From Anabaena sp. FACHB-1237 (lineage in GTDB: Bacteria; Cyanobacteriota; Cyanobacteriia; Cyanobacteriales; Nostocaceae), in the NCBI RefSeq assembly GCF_014696225.1, contig NZ_JACJPV010000017.1, positions 30,727 through 94,726 of the forward strand: DNA of 64,000 nt, written 5' to 3'. Both the position numbers and the translations under genes were made by a program. The notes under the pieces are model-generated. The model saw only the letters and a program-made list of their open reading frames with translations, was not told the origin of the DNA and did not search any database. This document shows, piece by piece, positions 18,565 to 28,025 of this stretch (positions within the stretch are counted from its first letter, which is position 1; every line of letters starts with the position of its first letter).

Positions 18565-21500
18565 CGTTTTCCACTTTCTTCTATTATCTGAATCTCTTCT
18601 GCTGTTAACCCATATAATTTATACACTATCTCATCTATTTCTCTTTCTAATTTTGTTGTATCTGCTTTCGGGTTTTGGCGTTTTATTTCTAGGATTTTAT
18701 CTACAATTCTTGTAACACACGCATCCTGCGTGTCTGTAGGTTTGGGAATGGGAATTTGTGAAACATATTGAGCAATAAATCTATAAAAATCGCCTCTAAT
18801 ACTGGGACTTATTTGTGTATAATACCAGTAAGTTGTTTGACTATTTAGTATACCTAAAATATATTTATTTGATGTTGGCATTAAATATAGAGTATTCACT
18901 AAGTAATAATTATTTGCATCCCAGGAAAATTCAGAATATTTTGCTATATCAGGATACACAATTTTAGTTTCTTCAAACTCATTCCAATATTTGCAACTTC
19001 TCAACTCCCAAAAGTATTTACCTTGATCATATCGTTTAATTAATTGTTCTCGATATTGATTCAAATATTGATAAATAGCAGGGTAGGTTTGAGAAAATAT
19101 CTTCTCAGCTTCTTTCTCAGGTTTATCACTCCAAGGATGTTTTTTATTTTCTGATGATTCAATCTTGATTAAATATTGTTCAGCAAAATTAACCACCCAT
19201 CTTTTAACATCCTTACCCCGTAAAAATGGTTTCAAAACTTCTTCTGATGAAGGATGTTCATTAATTAATCTATCTCTGGTTGCTCTATCAACAATAAACG
19301 CCTCATTAAACCCTGTTAAAACACCACGATAAAACCTGCCATTAACATATTCTCCTAATGGTGTTCCTGTTTTTCTTAACTTTTCTAATAAGTGTAAAAC
19401 AGTATTATCTTCTAATTGCCATCCTTGAGGTTTTAGTGCTTTTTGTTCAATGTAAAAACTGTCTGTATTCAAAACTTCGATAAAATTATCAATGGGTTTA
19501 CCGATTTGCCAATTTAATACTTTTATTTTAGTATCAATATTTTGTTTTGGTGACACGCTAGAAGCGTGTGTTACTTTATCCATCTTTTGTGTTTGTGACA
19601 CGCTAGAAGCGTGTGTTACTTTATCCATCTTTTGTGTTTGTGACACGCTAGAAGCGTGTGTTACTTTATCAATATTTTGTGTTTGTGACACGCTAGAAGC
19701 GTGTGTTACAGTGATGATGATGCTAGGATAGGCTATAGCTGTAAATACAGGTGCATCTCCAAAGTCTATTAATTGCTTTAATTGTGTTTTCTTAACTAAA
19801 AATTCTCGTAACTTTTCTCCATACCCTGAACGAAAATATTTATTAGAGGTAATATAGGTTAAAATTCCTCTCTCTTTTAAGAGTTTTATTGCTTGTTCAA
19901 AAAAGTAAACATATAAATCAGCTACTCCTGTAAAACAGCTATATTGTTGTTTTAAAATTGGTTTTAGTTCCTTAATTTTCTCTTGTCTAACATAAGGAGG
20001 ATTACCAATACAAATATCAAAAGCATCAACCCCAAACATCCAACTAGGATCAAAGAAATCAGCACAGGTATTCAAATCATAAGGATTCCATCTGGCTAAA
20101 GTATCAGCAGTAGCAGTATCTAACCCCGTTGACTTCAATAACTGACTAATTTCTGTCCGTAAAATATGATCCTTCTCTCGACATTTTTTCTTAGTTTTCG
20201 GTGTCCTAGCTTGAAAATGTTGTTGACGGACTTGCTTTAACTCCCCCTCTTTTTTAATTACCTCTGGACTTCTTAAACTTAACTGAGTTCCTAAGCCAAT
20301 TAAAGAATTAGCAGCCACAAATTTAGTCTCCAGGTTAGGTAAAGGTAAAATCCCCCGATTAGCTTGATTATTATTCACCCTTTGGTCAACAATTAAGGAT
20401 ATAAAAAAGCGTAACTTAGAAATTTGTACCGCTATCGGTTGAATATCTACCCCAAAAATACAATTTTCAATCAAGAATAACTTCCGGGGATAGTCCATCT
20501 CATTATTCTCAAACTCATCTTCTATTTCTGCTAACCTTTCCTGTAACTTCTGTATCGCTTCTTCCCTTGCTTGTTCATAACTAATCTGTTTTACTACCTG
20601 AATATCCTTTAAAATAGGTGCTATGGTTTTTTCTTTCTGTTGCTGTTTCCATTTACTATTATTAGGGTCAAGTTTCCCTAAAATAAACACCAATTTCTGT
20701 AAAATACCCATCGGAAACGCACCCGAACCACAAGCAATATCAATAATTTTTAGGTTATCAATGGCATTAATTAAACAGTCAACTTCATCATCATTAAATT
20801 GATGGGAGTCATCAGTATATGATAATAAATGAGTGAGGCGCGTAACACAATCATCTTGATTGTTAGCTTGTGCTACAGGGAGGGAGTTTTGTAAATAAGC
20901 AATTAAGGACTCATCTACCATATAATTAACAATTTCTCTAGGAGTATAAAAAGACCCCGTTTGCTTCCTAGCTGTAGTTTCCGTTTCTGGATTATATTCT
21001 GCTAATAAATTCTCAAATACTTTACCTAACAATTCCGGATCTAATGCTATTTCTTCCTCAATGGGAGTATTTTCATCAATGGTAAATTTATAACGATTAA
21101 ATATATTAATTAACCCCTGGACTTTATACTTTTTATTTTTAGTTCCATAGGTTTGGTTTAAATCAACATCTGTTGCTTCTCCAAAAAAGAGAACATTAGG
21201 AACATTTAACACATTATCTTCTCTATCGGAAAAACCATCAATCCTAATTTTTGTTTTCTCTTTTCCTTTTGGAGTAGGTGCAGAATCACTATCTTTATCT
21301 CTATCTAAACATTCAAATAATCCCCCATTCAAAAAAGGGATATTACTACATAACCTTAAAAACTCATCAGCATTAGTAAAATAATCTTGGTAACGATAAA
21401 CATTAGCTATACCATAATGTCCATCTCTCCCACCCTTTTGCTGATTTTTACCCCTAAACTTGCGGTTATCAGGCTTTTCATCGGTGTTCATTTCTGTATT

Positions 21501-22439
21501 TAGGGTCGCAAAAAAGAGATTCTGTAAGATAGCTTGATAATAGCTACTTTCCTTTGGTGATAAAGATTTCAGTAAATTTGTTAGCTGGTTTTCATCAAAT
21601 AAAGCATCAGGAACTAACCCCTTTTCTTTTAAGAACCAAACAAAAATCAACCGCGTAATTAATCTAATTACACTGGTAGCATTACGGATAGATTCATCCG
21701 CTTCTCCTCCATCTGGAAATGTAACGGTTTGAGTTGCCCAAAAGTACCAATTAGATACTTCTTGAAAGAATTTATTATTCAGTTCCGAAGTATTGAGAAC
21801 TTTTTGCCAAGCTGTATGTAGTTTGTCAAAATTCTGGACATCTGGGAGAGATGGTAAAGCTAAATCTGCTAATATTTCAATATGCGCCCGATGGGGAGAG
21901 TTAATATTAATATCTTTAATTAAGGTAATCTTTTCTAAAACATCTTTATCCCTATCTAACTTATTAGGACGACGATTAATTATTGACAAGGTAACATAAT
22001 TACCATAGCAAAATAACACCATAATGGGAATATCTGACTGACGGTTAATTTCACGAGTAATTTTTGCTAAATCACTACGAGAATAAGCAGATTTTTGTAA
22101 GGTTAAGCCCAGAAATATATAAGATTTTAAATAATCTGTGTCAAAGGAAGGCTGAAATAATTTACCCTGTCCATTTTGGGTAATCTCATCTTCCGTCACC
22201 TGAAATAAACAATTAACCGACTCCCACTCCTTTAATAACCCCTTATCTTCCCGAAAATTCTCCCATGCAAATACTTTTAGCACTTCATCAGGGGTTTGGT
22301 TATCTAACAAGACTTCCCGTTGAGTCGAATAACCCAAAGTTTCAAACAGATGTTTAATACCATCAGAAGTAGAAACTTGATGGAACTCTTGTAATGCTTG
22401 TGTAATAGCGGATTTAAGGGTGTGTTGTATCATCTTCAA
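18561..22439 (-). CDS. Eco57I-like N6-adenine DNA methyltransferase of a restriction/defence system
   Basis: About 1,292 residues. The AdoMet motif DIACGSGAFPMGIL and the catalytic DICIGNPPYVRQEKIKELKPILKQ place it in the gamma N6-adenine class (Eco57I/PglX type). EIVNYMVDESLIAYLQ and TGSFYTPREIV are the typical lead-in. The C-terminal third is a target-recognition domain (LRKTGTPLGEYVNGRFYRGVLTGFNEAFIVD, FLRGKDVKRW, PIPKPTDT). The N-terminal ~480 residues are family-specific, and I see no PD-(D/E)XK nuclease. The TTG at 22439 overlaps the helicase stop; an ATG at 22433 is a good alternative. Unusual features are the four 15-residue repeats at ~911-963 and related inserts NQDDCVTRLTH and TQDACVTRIVD. 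Confidence 0.85.
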   Translation of the reverse strand: MKMIQHTLKSAITQALQEFHQVSTSDGIKHLFETLGYSTQREVLLDNQTPDEVLKVFAWENFREDKGLLKEWESVNCLFQVTEDEITQNGQGKLFQPSFDTDYLKSYIFLGLTLQKSAYSRSDLAKITREINRQSDIPIMVLFCYGNYVTLSIINRRPNKLDRDKDVLEKITLIKDININSPHRAHIEILADLALPSLPDVQNFDKLHTAWQKVLNTSELNNKFFQEVSNWYFWATQTVTFPDGGEADESIRNATSVIRLITRLIFVWFLKEKGLVPDALFDENQLTNLLKSLSPKESSYYQAILQNLFFATLNTEMNTDEKPDNRKFRGKNQQKGGRDGHYGIANVYRYQDYFTNADEFLRLCSNIPFLNGGLFECLDRDKDSDSAPTPKGKEKTKIRIDGFSDREDNVLNVPNVLFFGEATDVDLNQTYGTKNKKYKVQGLINIFNRYKFTIDENTPIEEEIALDPELLGKVFENLLAEYNPETETTARKQTGSFYTPREIVNYMVDESLIAYLQNSLPVAQANNQDDCVTRLTHLLSYTDDSHQFNDDEVDCLINAIDNLKIIDIACGSGAFPMGILQKLVFILGKLDPNNSKWKQQQKEKTIAPILKDIQVVKQISYEQAREEAIQKLQERLAEIEDEFENNEMDYPRKLFLIENCIFGVDIQPIAVQISKLRFFISLIVDQRVNNNQANRGILPLPNLETKFVAANSLIGLGTQLSLRSPEVIKKEGELKQVRQQHFQARTPKTKKKCREKDHILRTEISQLLKSTGLDTATADTLARWNPYDLNTCADFFDPSWMFGVDAFDICIGNPPYVRQEKIKELKPILKQQYSCFTGVADLYVYFFEQAIKLLKERGILTYITSNKYFRSGYGEKLREFLVKKTQLKQLIDFGDAPVFTAIAYPSIIITVTHASSVSQTQNIDKVTHASSVSQTQKMDKVTHASSVSQTQKMDKVTHASSVSPKQNIDTKIKVLNWQIGKPIDNFIEVLNTDSFYIEQKALKPQGWQLEDNTVLHLLEKLRKTGTPLGEYVNGRFYRGVLTGFNEAFIVDRATRDRLINEHPSSEEVLKPFLRGKDVKRWVVNFAEQYLIKIESSENKKHPWSDKPEKEAEKIFSQTYPAIYQYLNQYREQLIKRYDQGKYFWELRSCKYWNEFEETKIVYPDIAKYSEFSWDANNYYLVNTLYLMPTSNKYILGILNSQTTYWYYTQISPSIRGDFYRFIAQYVSQIPIPKPTDTQDACVTRIVDKILEIKRQNPKADTTKLEREIDEIVYKLYGLTAEEIQIIEESGKR
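19551..19708. repeat. 45-bp in-frame tandem repeat with palindromic core, inside the methyltransferase
   Basis: Four copies begin at 19551, 19596, 19641 and 19686, a strict 45-bp period. Each holds the near-palindrome ACACGCTAGAAGCGTGT. The period equals 15 codons, so the frame is kept and the protein gains four copies of VTHASSVSQTQ(K/N)(M/I)DK. It lies at the junction between the methyltransferase core and the target-recognition domain. No unique spacers are present, which rules out a CRISPR array. Confidence 0.92.
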
Positions 22440-25400
22440 TAATTAACCAAGATTAACCAAGTTATCAATTCAAAGTCTGTAGTTTTTGTCACTTGTTGCT
22501 GCTTGGGAGGAATAATACCCCCTTTCCCTGAATTAAAAAGATTTTTAGTGATACGGTTAGTAAATGTACGGGTAATAGAATCAACTGCTTTATTTAGTAG
22601 TTCGGTTTCTTTACCTATATTAGATCCATGACTGGTGCGCTGGTTAAATAACTGACACAAATCTTTATATGGTTGGGTTTTTCCCGCACATAAAAGACGG
22701 TATATCTCTAAAATTTGTTTAGGTTGGGCAAAGGTATAGCGAACATTACCATCATCCCTGATATAAACCAAAAAATAAGGTTGTAGGGCGTTAACTTGTT
22801 CATTTCCTAATGTATTCTCTATCTGTTGCAGACAGAAAATAATCCCAGGTTTAATCACCTCATACTCTTTTTGGGTAGGGGTAGGAACAATTCCATATAA
22901 TCCTAAGGCAGCATTTTCTAACAGTTGCCTGTTTTTTTGCAAGTAATTTAATAAATCTATACGAAAATCATCTAAGCTAAATTCTGTTAAAGAAATGCTG
23001 TCATTAAAATCTTCAATGTCTAATACTTCATCTTTTAACCGTAGTAATTGTTCGTCTCGATAACTCATTTCTTCGGTGAATAATTCTTGTAGTTCATCTA
23101 CATTTAAAAGATTATCTTCTCCAGTGGCTGTAATATCAACTAAAGCCATTCTCGCCTCCACTCGATTTTTGAGATTAATATATCTATTTAAGTCTTCCGT
23201 TGGCCAAAAATTAACTAATTGCACTGTATGATTTAAACTACCAATTCTATCAATACGTCCAAATCTTTGCATAATTCTTACAGGATTCCAATGAATGTCA
23301 TAATTAACTAAATAATCACAATCCTGTAAATTTTGTCCTTCAGAAATACAGTCAGTGGCAATTAATATATCAATTTCTCCTTTTTGGGACATTGATTTTA
23401 TCTTATCTCGTTGCTTGGCCAGAGGAGAAAAGTTTGTCAGAATTTCCTCAAACCGGGAACTACCAAAGGTGGTTTTATTACCACTATTACCTCCAGTTAC
23501 TAAGGCTATATTGATATTTAATTCTGTTTTTACCCACGCTGCCAAAGCATCATATAAATATCTAGCTGTATCAGCAAAAGCTGTAAAGATGATGACTTTT
23601 TTATTTTCCTTATCCTGTTTATTAAAAGTGGGATGAGTAACTTTTTTATCAATACATTCTTTTAATTTTGCTAATTTAGCATCTCTAGAAATATCTACAT
23701 CTTTGGCTTGAATATATAACTTATGCAGTTGTCTTCTATCCCTAGCTAAATCAACTAACCATCTGTCAATATCTAAATGTTTTAATTGATATTTTAGTTC
23801 TCTACCTACTTCAAAGGCAGCTTGTAATTCTTCATCATCACCATCTTCTATTTCATAATCTTCACTTTTGAGTAGTTCTGTTTGATACTGGTCAATTTTT
23901 TTAATTTTTGACTCTAACTTCTTAATTTTCTCAATGGTTCTCTCTAGGGTGATTCTAAAGGAATAAACGGAACTTTCTAAACGTTTGAGAAAGTTGACTT
24001 TCATCATACCAATTAAGTAATTTTCTCGATTATTTTGAGTAAAGTTATTTTGGATAACTTTCCCTTCATATAAATCTTGATATTGTTCTAGCACATAATT
24101 GGAAGGTTTAAACAAAGATAATTGATAGTCAGAAATTTGCTCATTAATATCATCATAATCTAAGAAATTATCTTCCAAATCAATATGAGAAAATAAAGAA
24201 ATAGGTTTCAGTCTCTCTGGAAAACCTCCTAATTCTTTAATTGCTTCTTGATAATACTTTTGAATATGTTTACGAGAACGAGCGATCGTTAACCTATCTA
24301 ATAATGTAAAAAAGCTAGAATTTAAGTTTTCTAATAACTCATTACTATGATGTTGCTTTTTCTTTGACCAGAGTGTAAATTCTTTTTGGGCAGTGGTTAA
24401 AGTTTGTTTGATACTATCAATCCCCAATGTTTGACTAAAGGCATTATCTTTATCTTCCACGATAAAATTAATCTGATTTCTTAAATCTTTTAAGTCTGTA
24501 TTCACAGGGGTAGCAGATAGTAATAAGACCTTAGTAGGAATCCCTTTTTTAATTACATCTTCCATGAGACGTTCATAGCGACTTTTTTTAATCACATTTC
24601 CATCTTCATCTCGTTTGCCTTTGGTATTATTCCGAAAGTTATGAGATTCATCAATCACCACTAAATCATAATTACTCCAATTTAATGTTTCTAAATTAAG
24701 ATCCCCTGAATATCCCGTATCTCTACTCAAATCTGTATGAGACAAGACTGTATAGTTAAATCTATCTTCCACTAAAATGTTTAAGTCACTATTATTAGCA
24801 GCATGGTAAATTGTCCAATTATTTCTTAATTTTTTAGGACATAATACTAAGACTTTATAATTCAATAACTCAAAATATTTAATGATGGCTAAAGCCTCAA
24901 AGGTTTTTCCTAAACCCACACTATCAGCAATAATACAGCCATTATATTCCATGATTTTATTAATCGCACCTTTGACACCATCTTTCTGAAAATCAAATAA
25001 TAAGTTCCAAATTTTTGTATCAGTTAAGTGACGTTGTTTAGTGAGTAAATCACTGGCTGCTTGTTGGTCTAAGAATCGTTTAAATAAATGAAACAGTGTT
25101 TTATAATAAATAAATTCAGGGGCATTATCCTGATAAAGTTGATTGAGATAAGTAATTACTTGATTCTTGACATCTTGTACCAGGGTTTGATTATTCCATA
25201 ACTCTGCAAACCATAACTGTAAATCTTGTCTGTCCCTTTCACTATCAACGATTAAATTTAACTCAATATTACTATTGACCTTAGCTAATCCTAATCCCTT
25301 TAAGGTAAAATTCGAGCTACCTAAAATGGCAGTTTTTACCCCATTATTATCAATGTGGTACATTTTGCCATGGAGTAAGTCAATTTGTTTAATTGACCGA

Positions 25401-25744
25401 ATATTGACCTTTTTTTGGATCCATTCTTGACATTCCCTAGCTAATTTACTCTGTTTGAGGCGATCGCTTAGTTGAATACCAGTATCTTCAATTTTAAAAG
25501 CTTTTTGATCAGTATTAGTGCCGATGGCTTGAATAAACCGAGGTTCTCCAAATAAGAAATCTAAGTTATCAATAGATGATAATTCCTGTTTTAACGCTTC
25601 AAAGGCATAAATCGTAAAATAAGCTGAGACGATAGATAATTTAGAACCTAGTTCAATCTTATCTTTGAGAAAATCTCCAACTGTACCCCGGTTGCGGTTG
25701 TCTCGAATACCAGATTGAAACACAGAAAGCTGATGATCTGACAT
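22436..25744 (-). CDS. Phospholipase-D-like nuclease fused to SNF2/DEAD-type helicase
   Basis: 1,102 residues. The N-terminal domain has one PLD-type active-site motif, LLHGKMYHIDNNGVKTAILGSSNFT (H125, K127, N145). The helicase core follows: ADSVGLGKTFEAL (Walker A), VVIDESHNFRN (DESH box), LLLSATPVNTDL, and the C-terminal lobe with IFTAFADTARYL, IATDCISEGQNLQDCDYLVNYD and QRFGRIDRIGS. It is probably the restriction/translocation subunit acting with the downstream methyltransferase, whose start it overlaps. Together they would recognise and process unmodified DNA. This inference rests on architecture and coupling; the exact system name is left open. Confidence 0.85.
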   Translation of the reverse strand: MSDHQLSVFQSGIRDNRNRGTVGDFLKDKIELGSKLSIVSAYFTIYAFEALKQELSSIDNLDFLFGEPRFIQAIGTNTDQKAFKIEDTGIQLSDRLKQSKLARECQEWIQKKVNIRSIKQIDLLHGKMYHIDNNGVKTAILGSSNFTLKGLGLAKVNSNIELNLIVDSERDRQDLQLWFAELWNNQTLVQDVKNQVITYLNQLYQDNAPEFIYYKTLFHLFKRFLDQQAASDLLTKQRHLTDTKIWNLLFDFQKDGVKGAINKIMEYNGCIIADSVGLGKTFEALAIIKYFELLNYKVLVLCPKKLRNNWTIYHAANNSDLNILVEDRFNYTVLSHTDLSRDTGYSGDLNLETLNWSNYDLVVIDESHNFRNNTKGKRDEDGNVIKKSRYERLMEDVIKKGIPTKVLLLSATPVNTDLKDLRNQINFIVEDKDNAFSQTLGIDSIKQTLTTAQKEFTLWSKKKQHHSNELLENLNSSFFTLLDRLTIARSRKHIQKYYQEAIKELGGFPERLKPISLFSHIDLEDNFLDYDDINEQISDYQLSLFKPSNYVLEQYQDLYEGKVIQNNFTQNNRENYLIGMMKVNFLKRLESSVYSFRITLERTIEKIKKLESKIKKIDQYQTELLKSEDYEIEDGDDEELQAAFEVGRELKYQLKHLDIDRWLVDLARDRRQLHKLYIQAKDVDISRDAKLAKLKECIDKKVTHPTFNKQDKENKKVIIFTAFADTARYLYDALAAWVKTELNINIALVTGGNSGNKTTFGSSRFEEILTNFSPLAKQRDKIKSMSQKGEIDILIATDCISEGQNLQDCDYLVNYDIHWNPVRIMQRFGRIDRIGSLNHTVQLVNFWPTEDLNRYINLKNRVEARMALVDITATGEDNLLNVDELQELFTEEMSYRDEQLLRLKDEVLDIEDFNDSISLTEFSLDDFRIDLLNYLQKNRQLLENAALGLYGIVPTPTQKEYEVIKPGIIFCLQQIENTLGNEQVNALQPYFLVYIRDDGNVRYTFAQPKQILEIYRLLCAGKTQPYKDLCQLFNQRTSHGSNIGKETELLNKAVDSITRTFTNRITKNLFNSGKGGIIPPKQQQVTKTTDFELITWLILVNY

Positions 25745-26101
25745 ATTGGTTGAGAAAAGTTGAGAAAAAATTGCTTTTCTCTTAGTATTCCCTAATTGAA
25801 CCTTTAACTTTCAATGAAAATAGAAAATGTAAATGAGAATAAATACTCACCATTATCAGTACCCAAACCGTTAGTTATCACCTATATCAGCGTATTTTAT
25901 GCCTATTTTATCTTTTTAAAGATATTAAATAAAATTCAAACGAAATACAACTAGAATAAATTAGCTGATATTATATTAGTTCGGAATTAATTCAAACCCT
26001 ACTGACTGCTGTTTGCCTAGCGTAAGCCATAAGCTGACTGCTCAAGGCTGACCACTGACAGCTATAATAGTAATTGTTGTGATATTACTAAGTTTAGTAA
26101 A
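25745..26101. promoter_or_regulatory. Divergent intergenic region between defence operon and TPR gene
   Basis: 357 bp between the divergent helicase and TPR genes must hold both promoters. It contains an imperfect repeat ACTGCTGTTTGCCTAGCG / CTGACTGCTCAAGGCTGACC near 26,000-26,055, of a kind often seen as intergenic filler in this genome. I see no clear operator. Confidence 0.35.
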
Positions 26102-27940
26102 ATGCCAGAAATTTCTTTACGTGATCAATATTTAGAGTTAATTGATAACATTATTGAAACTACTCTCAAGGGTAAAATTAGCTCTGTAGAACAGGTTTAT
26201 CAAATGTTGGTAAAAGGTATTACTTCTGGTACAGGAGAAATATTTGAATTAGCGTTAAGTGAAAGATTAACAAATTTAGAAACTCAAGTAGCACAAGAGA
26301 AAGATGATTTAAAAAAAGCCAAAATTACTCGCAGTTTACGCGCTATCAAAACTATAGAAACTCAATGGCAAAGATGGCAGGAACAAAATAAAATTACAGA
26401 AGTTATTTCTGGATATATTAAAGAAATTACTACCGTGAAACCAGAGGAATATTTAACAGTATTATGTCGCATAATTGATCCTAATCAAAAATATCCTCTC
26501 AACTTATCTCAACTACAACAATTAGCTAAAAACTTACAACAATTTGCCATAGATAAACAAGAATTAAGGGAAATCTCTCAAGGGATAATTCAAGGAATAA
26601 CATCTTGGCAACGCATTCAAGAAAATCTATTAAGTTGGATGTATGAACAAAAAGGTTCTCTAGGTTTTGGAGGAGTAGCATCAGAAAAAGGACCTTGGAC
26701 AAGTTGGAGTAAATTAGTCAAAAGTGAAATACCAGAAATATTTTTTAAAACCTTAGCACAAGAAAAATCTGTAATCGAATTTACTGAAGAAAACCCAAAT
26801 ATTAGTATTAGCAATTGGGTAGAATTAACCATAGTCCTGCAATTTTTACAAAGAGGTTTAATTAACTGGTTTGATCAGCAAGTGTATGATATTCAAGCAG
26901 GTCCTAAATTATCCATATCCACATTTTTAACCTTTGCAGTTATTTGGAGTCAACTAGCAAATGGTTGGCAAAATAAACAATCACAATATAGTGAAAATGC
27001 TAGTCAAATTATGTTGCAAATTTTAAGAACATTTGCCCAATGTCCCTATTTTCCTTTGCATGGAGGGATTTTCGCTTCATTTTCTGGTAGTTATTTACGC
27101 GATGCCATAAATTATTTAGATGCACCTTTAAAAACAGTGGAAGGTACACAAGAAAAAGCAAGGATATTAACATTATTGGGGTATTCCCAAAGGGCTTTAG
27201 GTAATTATGAGCGATCGCTAAATTTCCATCAAGAAGCGGTAAAAATAGCCAATTTTGCTAAAGATGAACCTTGTGAAATTGCTAATCTTAATCATTTAAG
27301 TCGTACCTATGTCCAGCAAAAGAATTATAGTCAAGCCATTAACTATAGTCAAAGGGCATTAATATTAAGTAGACAAACAGGTAATAGAATTGGTGAAGCT
27401 AATGCTTTGGTTAATTTAGGTTATGCAGAAGTTATGCAAGCGAAGGAAACAAATATCAGAGAAACAGAAGTTTATGAAACAGCAATTAATTATTTACAGC
27501 AAGGTTTAAAACTCACAGAAAAATTAGGAGATATGCAAAGTCAAGCCTTATGTGTGAGTAGTTTAGGTATTGCTTATTTAATTACTGCTGAATATTCTCA
27601 AGCTATTAAGTTTTTGGAAACTGCTTTTAATATGTCCCAAATTGCTGGAGATTTATATTTACAAGGTAGAAGTTTAGCATATTTAGCCGAAGCAAATTAT
27701 CATCTGGGTAATTATGAAAGGACAATTTATACAGGTTGTTTAGGAATGTATTTATTAGAACAAATTGCAGCTAATGAATGGAGACAACCGGGAGGTTTAT
27801 TGACAATCTTAAAAGGACAAATTGGCGTAGATAAATTTCATTTATATCTACAACAACATCGTCCTAAATTAATTGCCATTATTGGTGTTGATGGTTATGA
27901 TTATTTGCCTAAATTATTGATTAAATATCAAGAGGAATAA
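26102..27940 (+). CDS. TPR-repeat protein
   Basis: 612 residues. The first ~320 residues are helical and lack a known motif (VEQVYQMLVKGITSGTGEIFELALSERL, WQRIQENLLSWMYEQKGSLGFG). From about residue 350 there are five or six tetratricopeptide repeats: ARILTLLGYSQRALGNYERSLNFHQEAV, EIANLNHLSRTYVQQKNYSQAINYSQRAL, GEANALVNLGYAEV and SQALCVSSLGIAYLITAEYSQAIKFLETAF. TPRs bind protein partners. Similar architectures are frequent in Nostocales, without a defined role. No signal peptide or membrane segment is seen. Confidence 0.8.
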   Translation: MPEISLRDQYLELIDNIIETTLKGKISSVEQVYQMLVKGITSGTGEIFELALSERLTNLETQVAQEKDDLKKAKITRSLRAIKTIETQWQRWQEQNKITEVISGYIKEITTVKPEEYLTVLCRIIDPNQKYPLNLSQLQQLAKNLQQFAIDKQELREISQGIIQGITSWQRIQENLLSWMYEQKGSLGFGGVASEKGPWTSWSKLVKSEIPEIFFKTLAQEKSVIEFTEENPNISISNWVELTIVLQFLQRGLINWFDQQVYDIQAGPKLSISTFLTFAVIWSQLANGWQNKQSQYSENASQIMLQILRTFAQCPYFPLHGGIFASFSGSYLRDAINYLDAPLKTVEGTQEKARILTLLGYSQRALGNYERSLNFHQEAVKIANFAKDEPCEIANLNHLSRTYVQQKNYSQAINYSQRALILSRQTGNRIGEANALVNLGYAEVMQAKETNIRETEVYETAINYLQQGLKLTEKLGDMQSQALCVSSLGIAYLITAEYSQAIKFLETAFNMSQIAGDLYLQGRSLAYLAEANYHLGNYERTIYTGCLGMYLLEQIAANEWRQPGGLLTILKGQIGVDKFHLYLQQHRPKLIAIIGVDGYDYLPKLLIKYQEE

Positions 27941-27973
27941 AGATACCGGACTTCTTCAAGAAGTCCGGTATCT
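27941..27973. repeat. Dispersed 33-bp palindrome, compensated variant
   Basis: The arms read AGATACCGGACTTCTT and AAGAAGTCCGGTATCT. The usual ATCCC is ATACC in one arm and GGTAT in the other, so the change is paired and the stem is kept. It begins at the base after the stop codon of the TPR gene, a likely terminator position. Confidence 0.8.
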
Positions 27974-28025
27974 GCACAAATACAATCATTTATCATATAA
28001 TCGAGAATAAACCTTTTAGTAATTA

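Noticed and set aside
19551..19708. CRISPR-like regular repeats
   Set aside because: The 45-bp copies follow one another with no unique spacers and lie within a coding frame; no cas genes are near.
19492..19731. Plus-strand frame of 79 residues with repeated DTLEACVT
   Set aside because: It is the complement of the 45-bp repeat inside the methyltransferase gene; its repetition follows from the palindrome.
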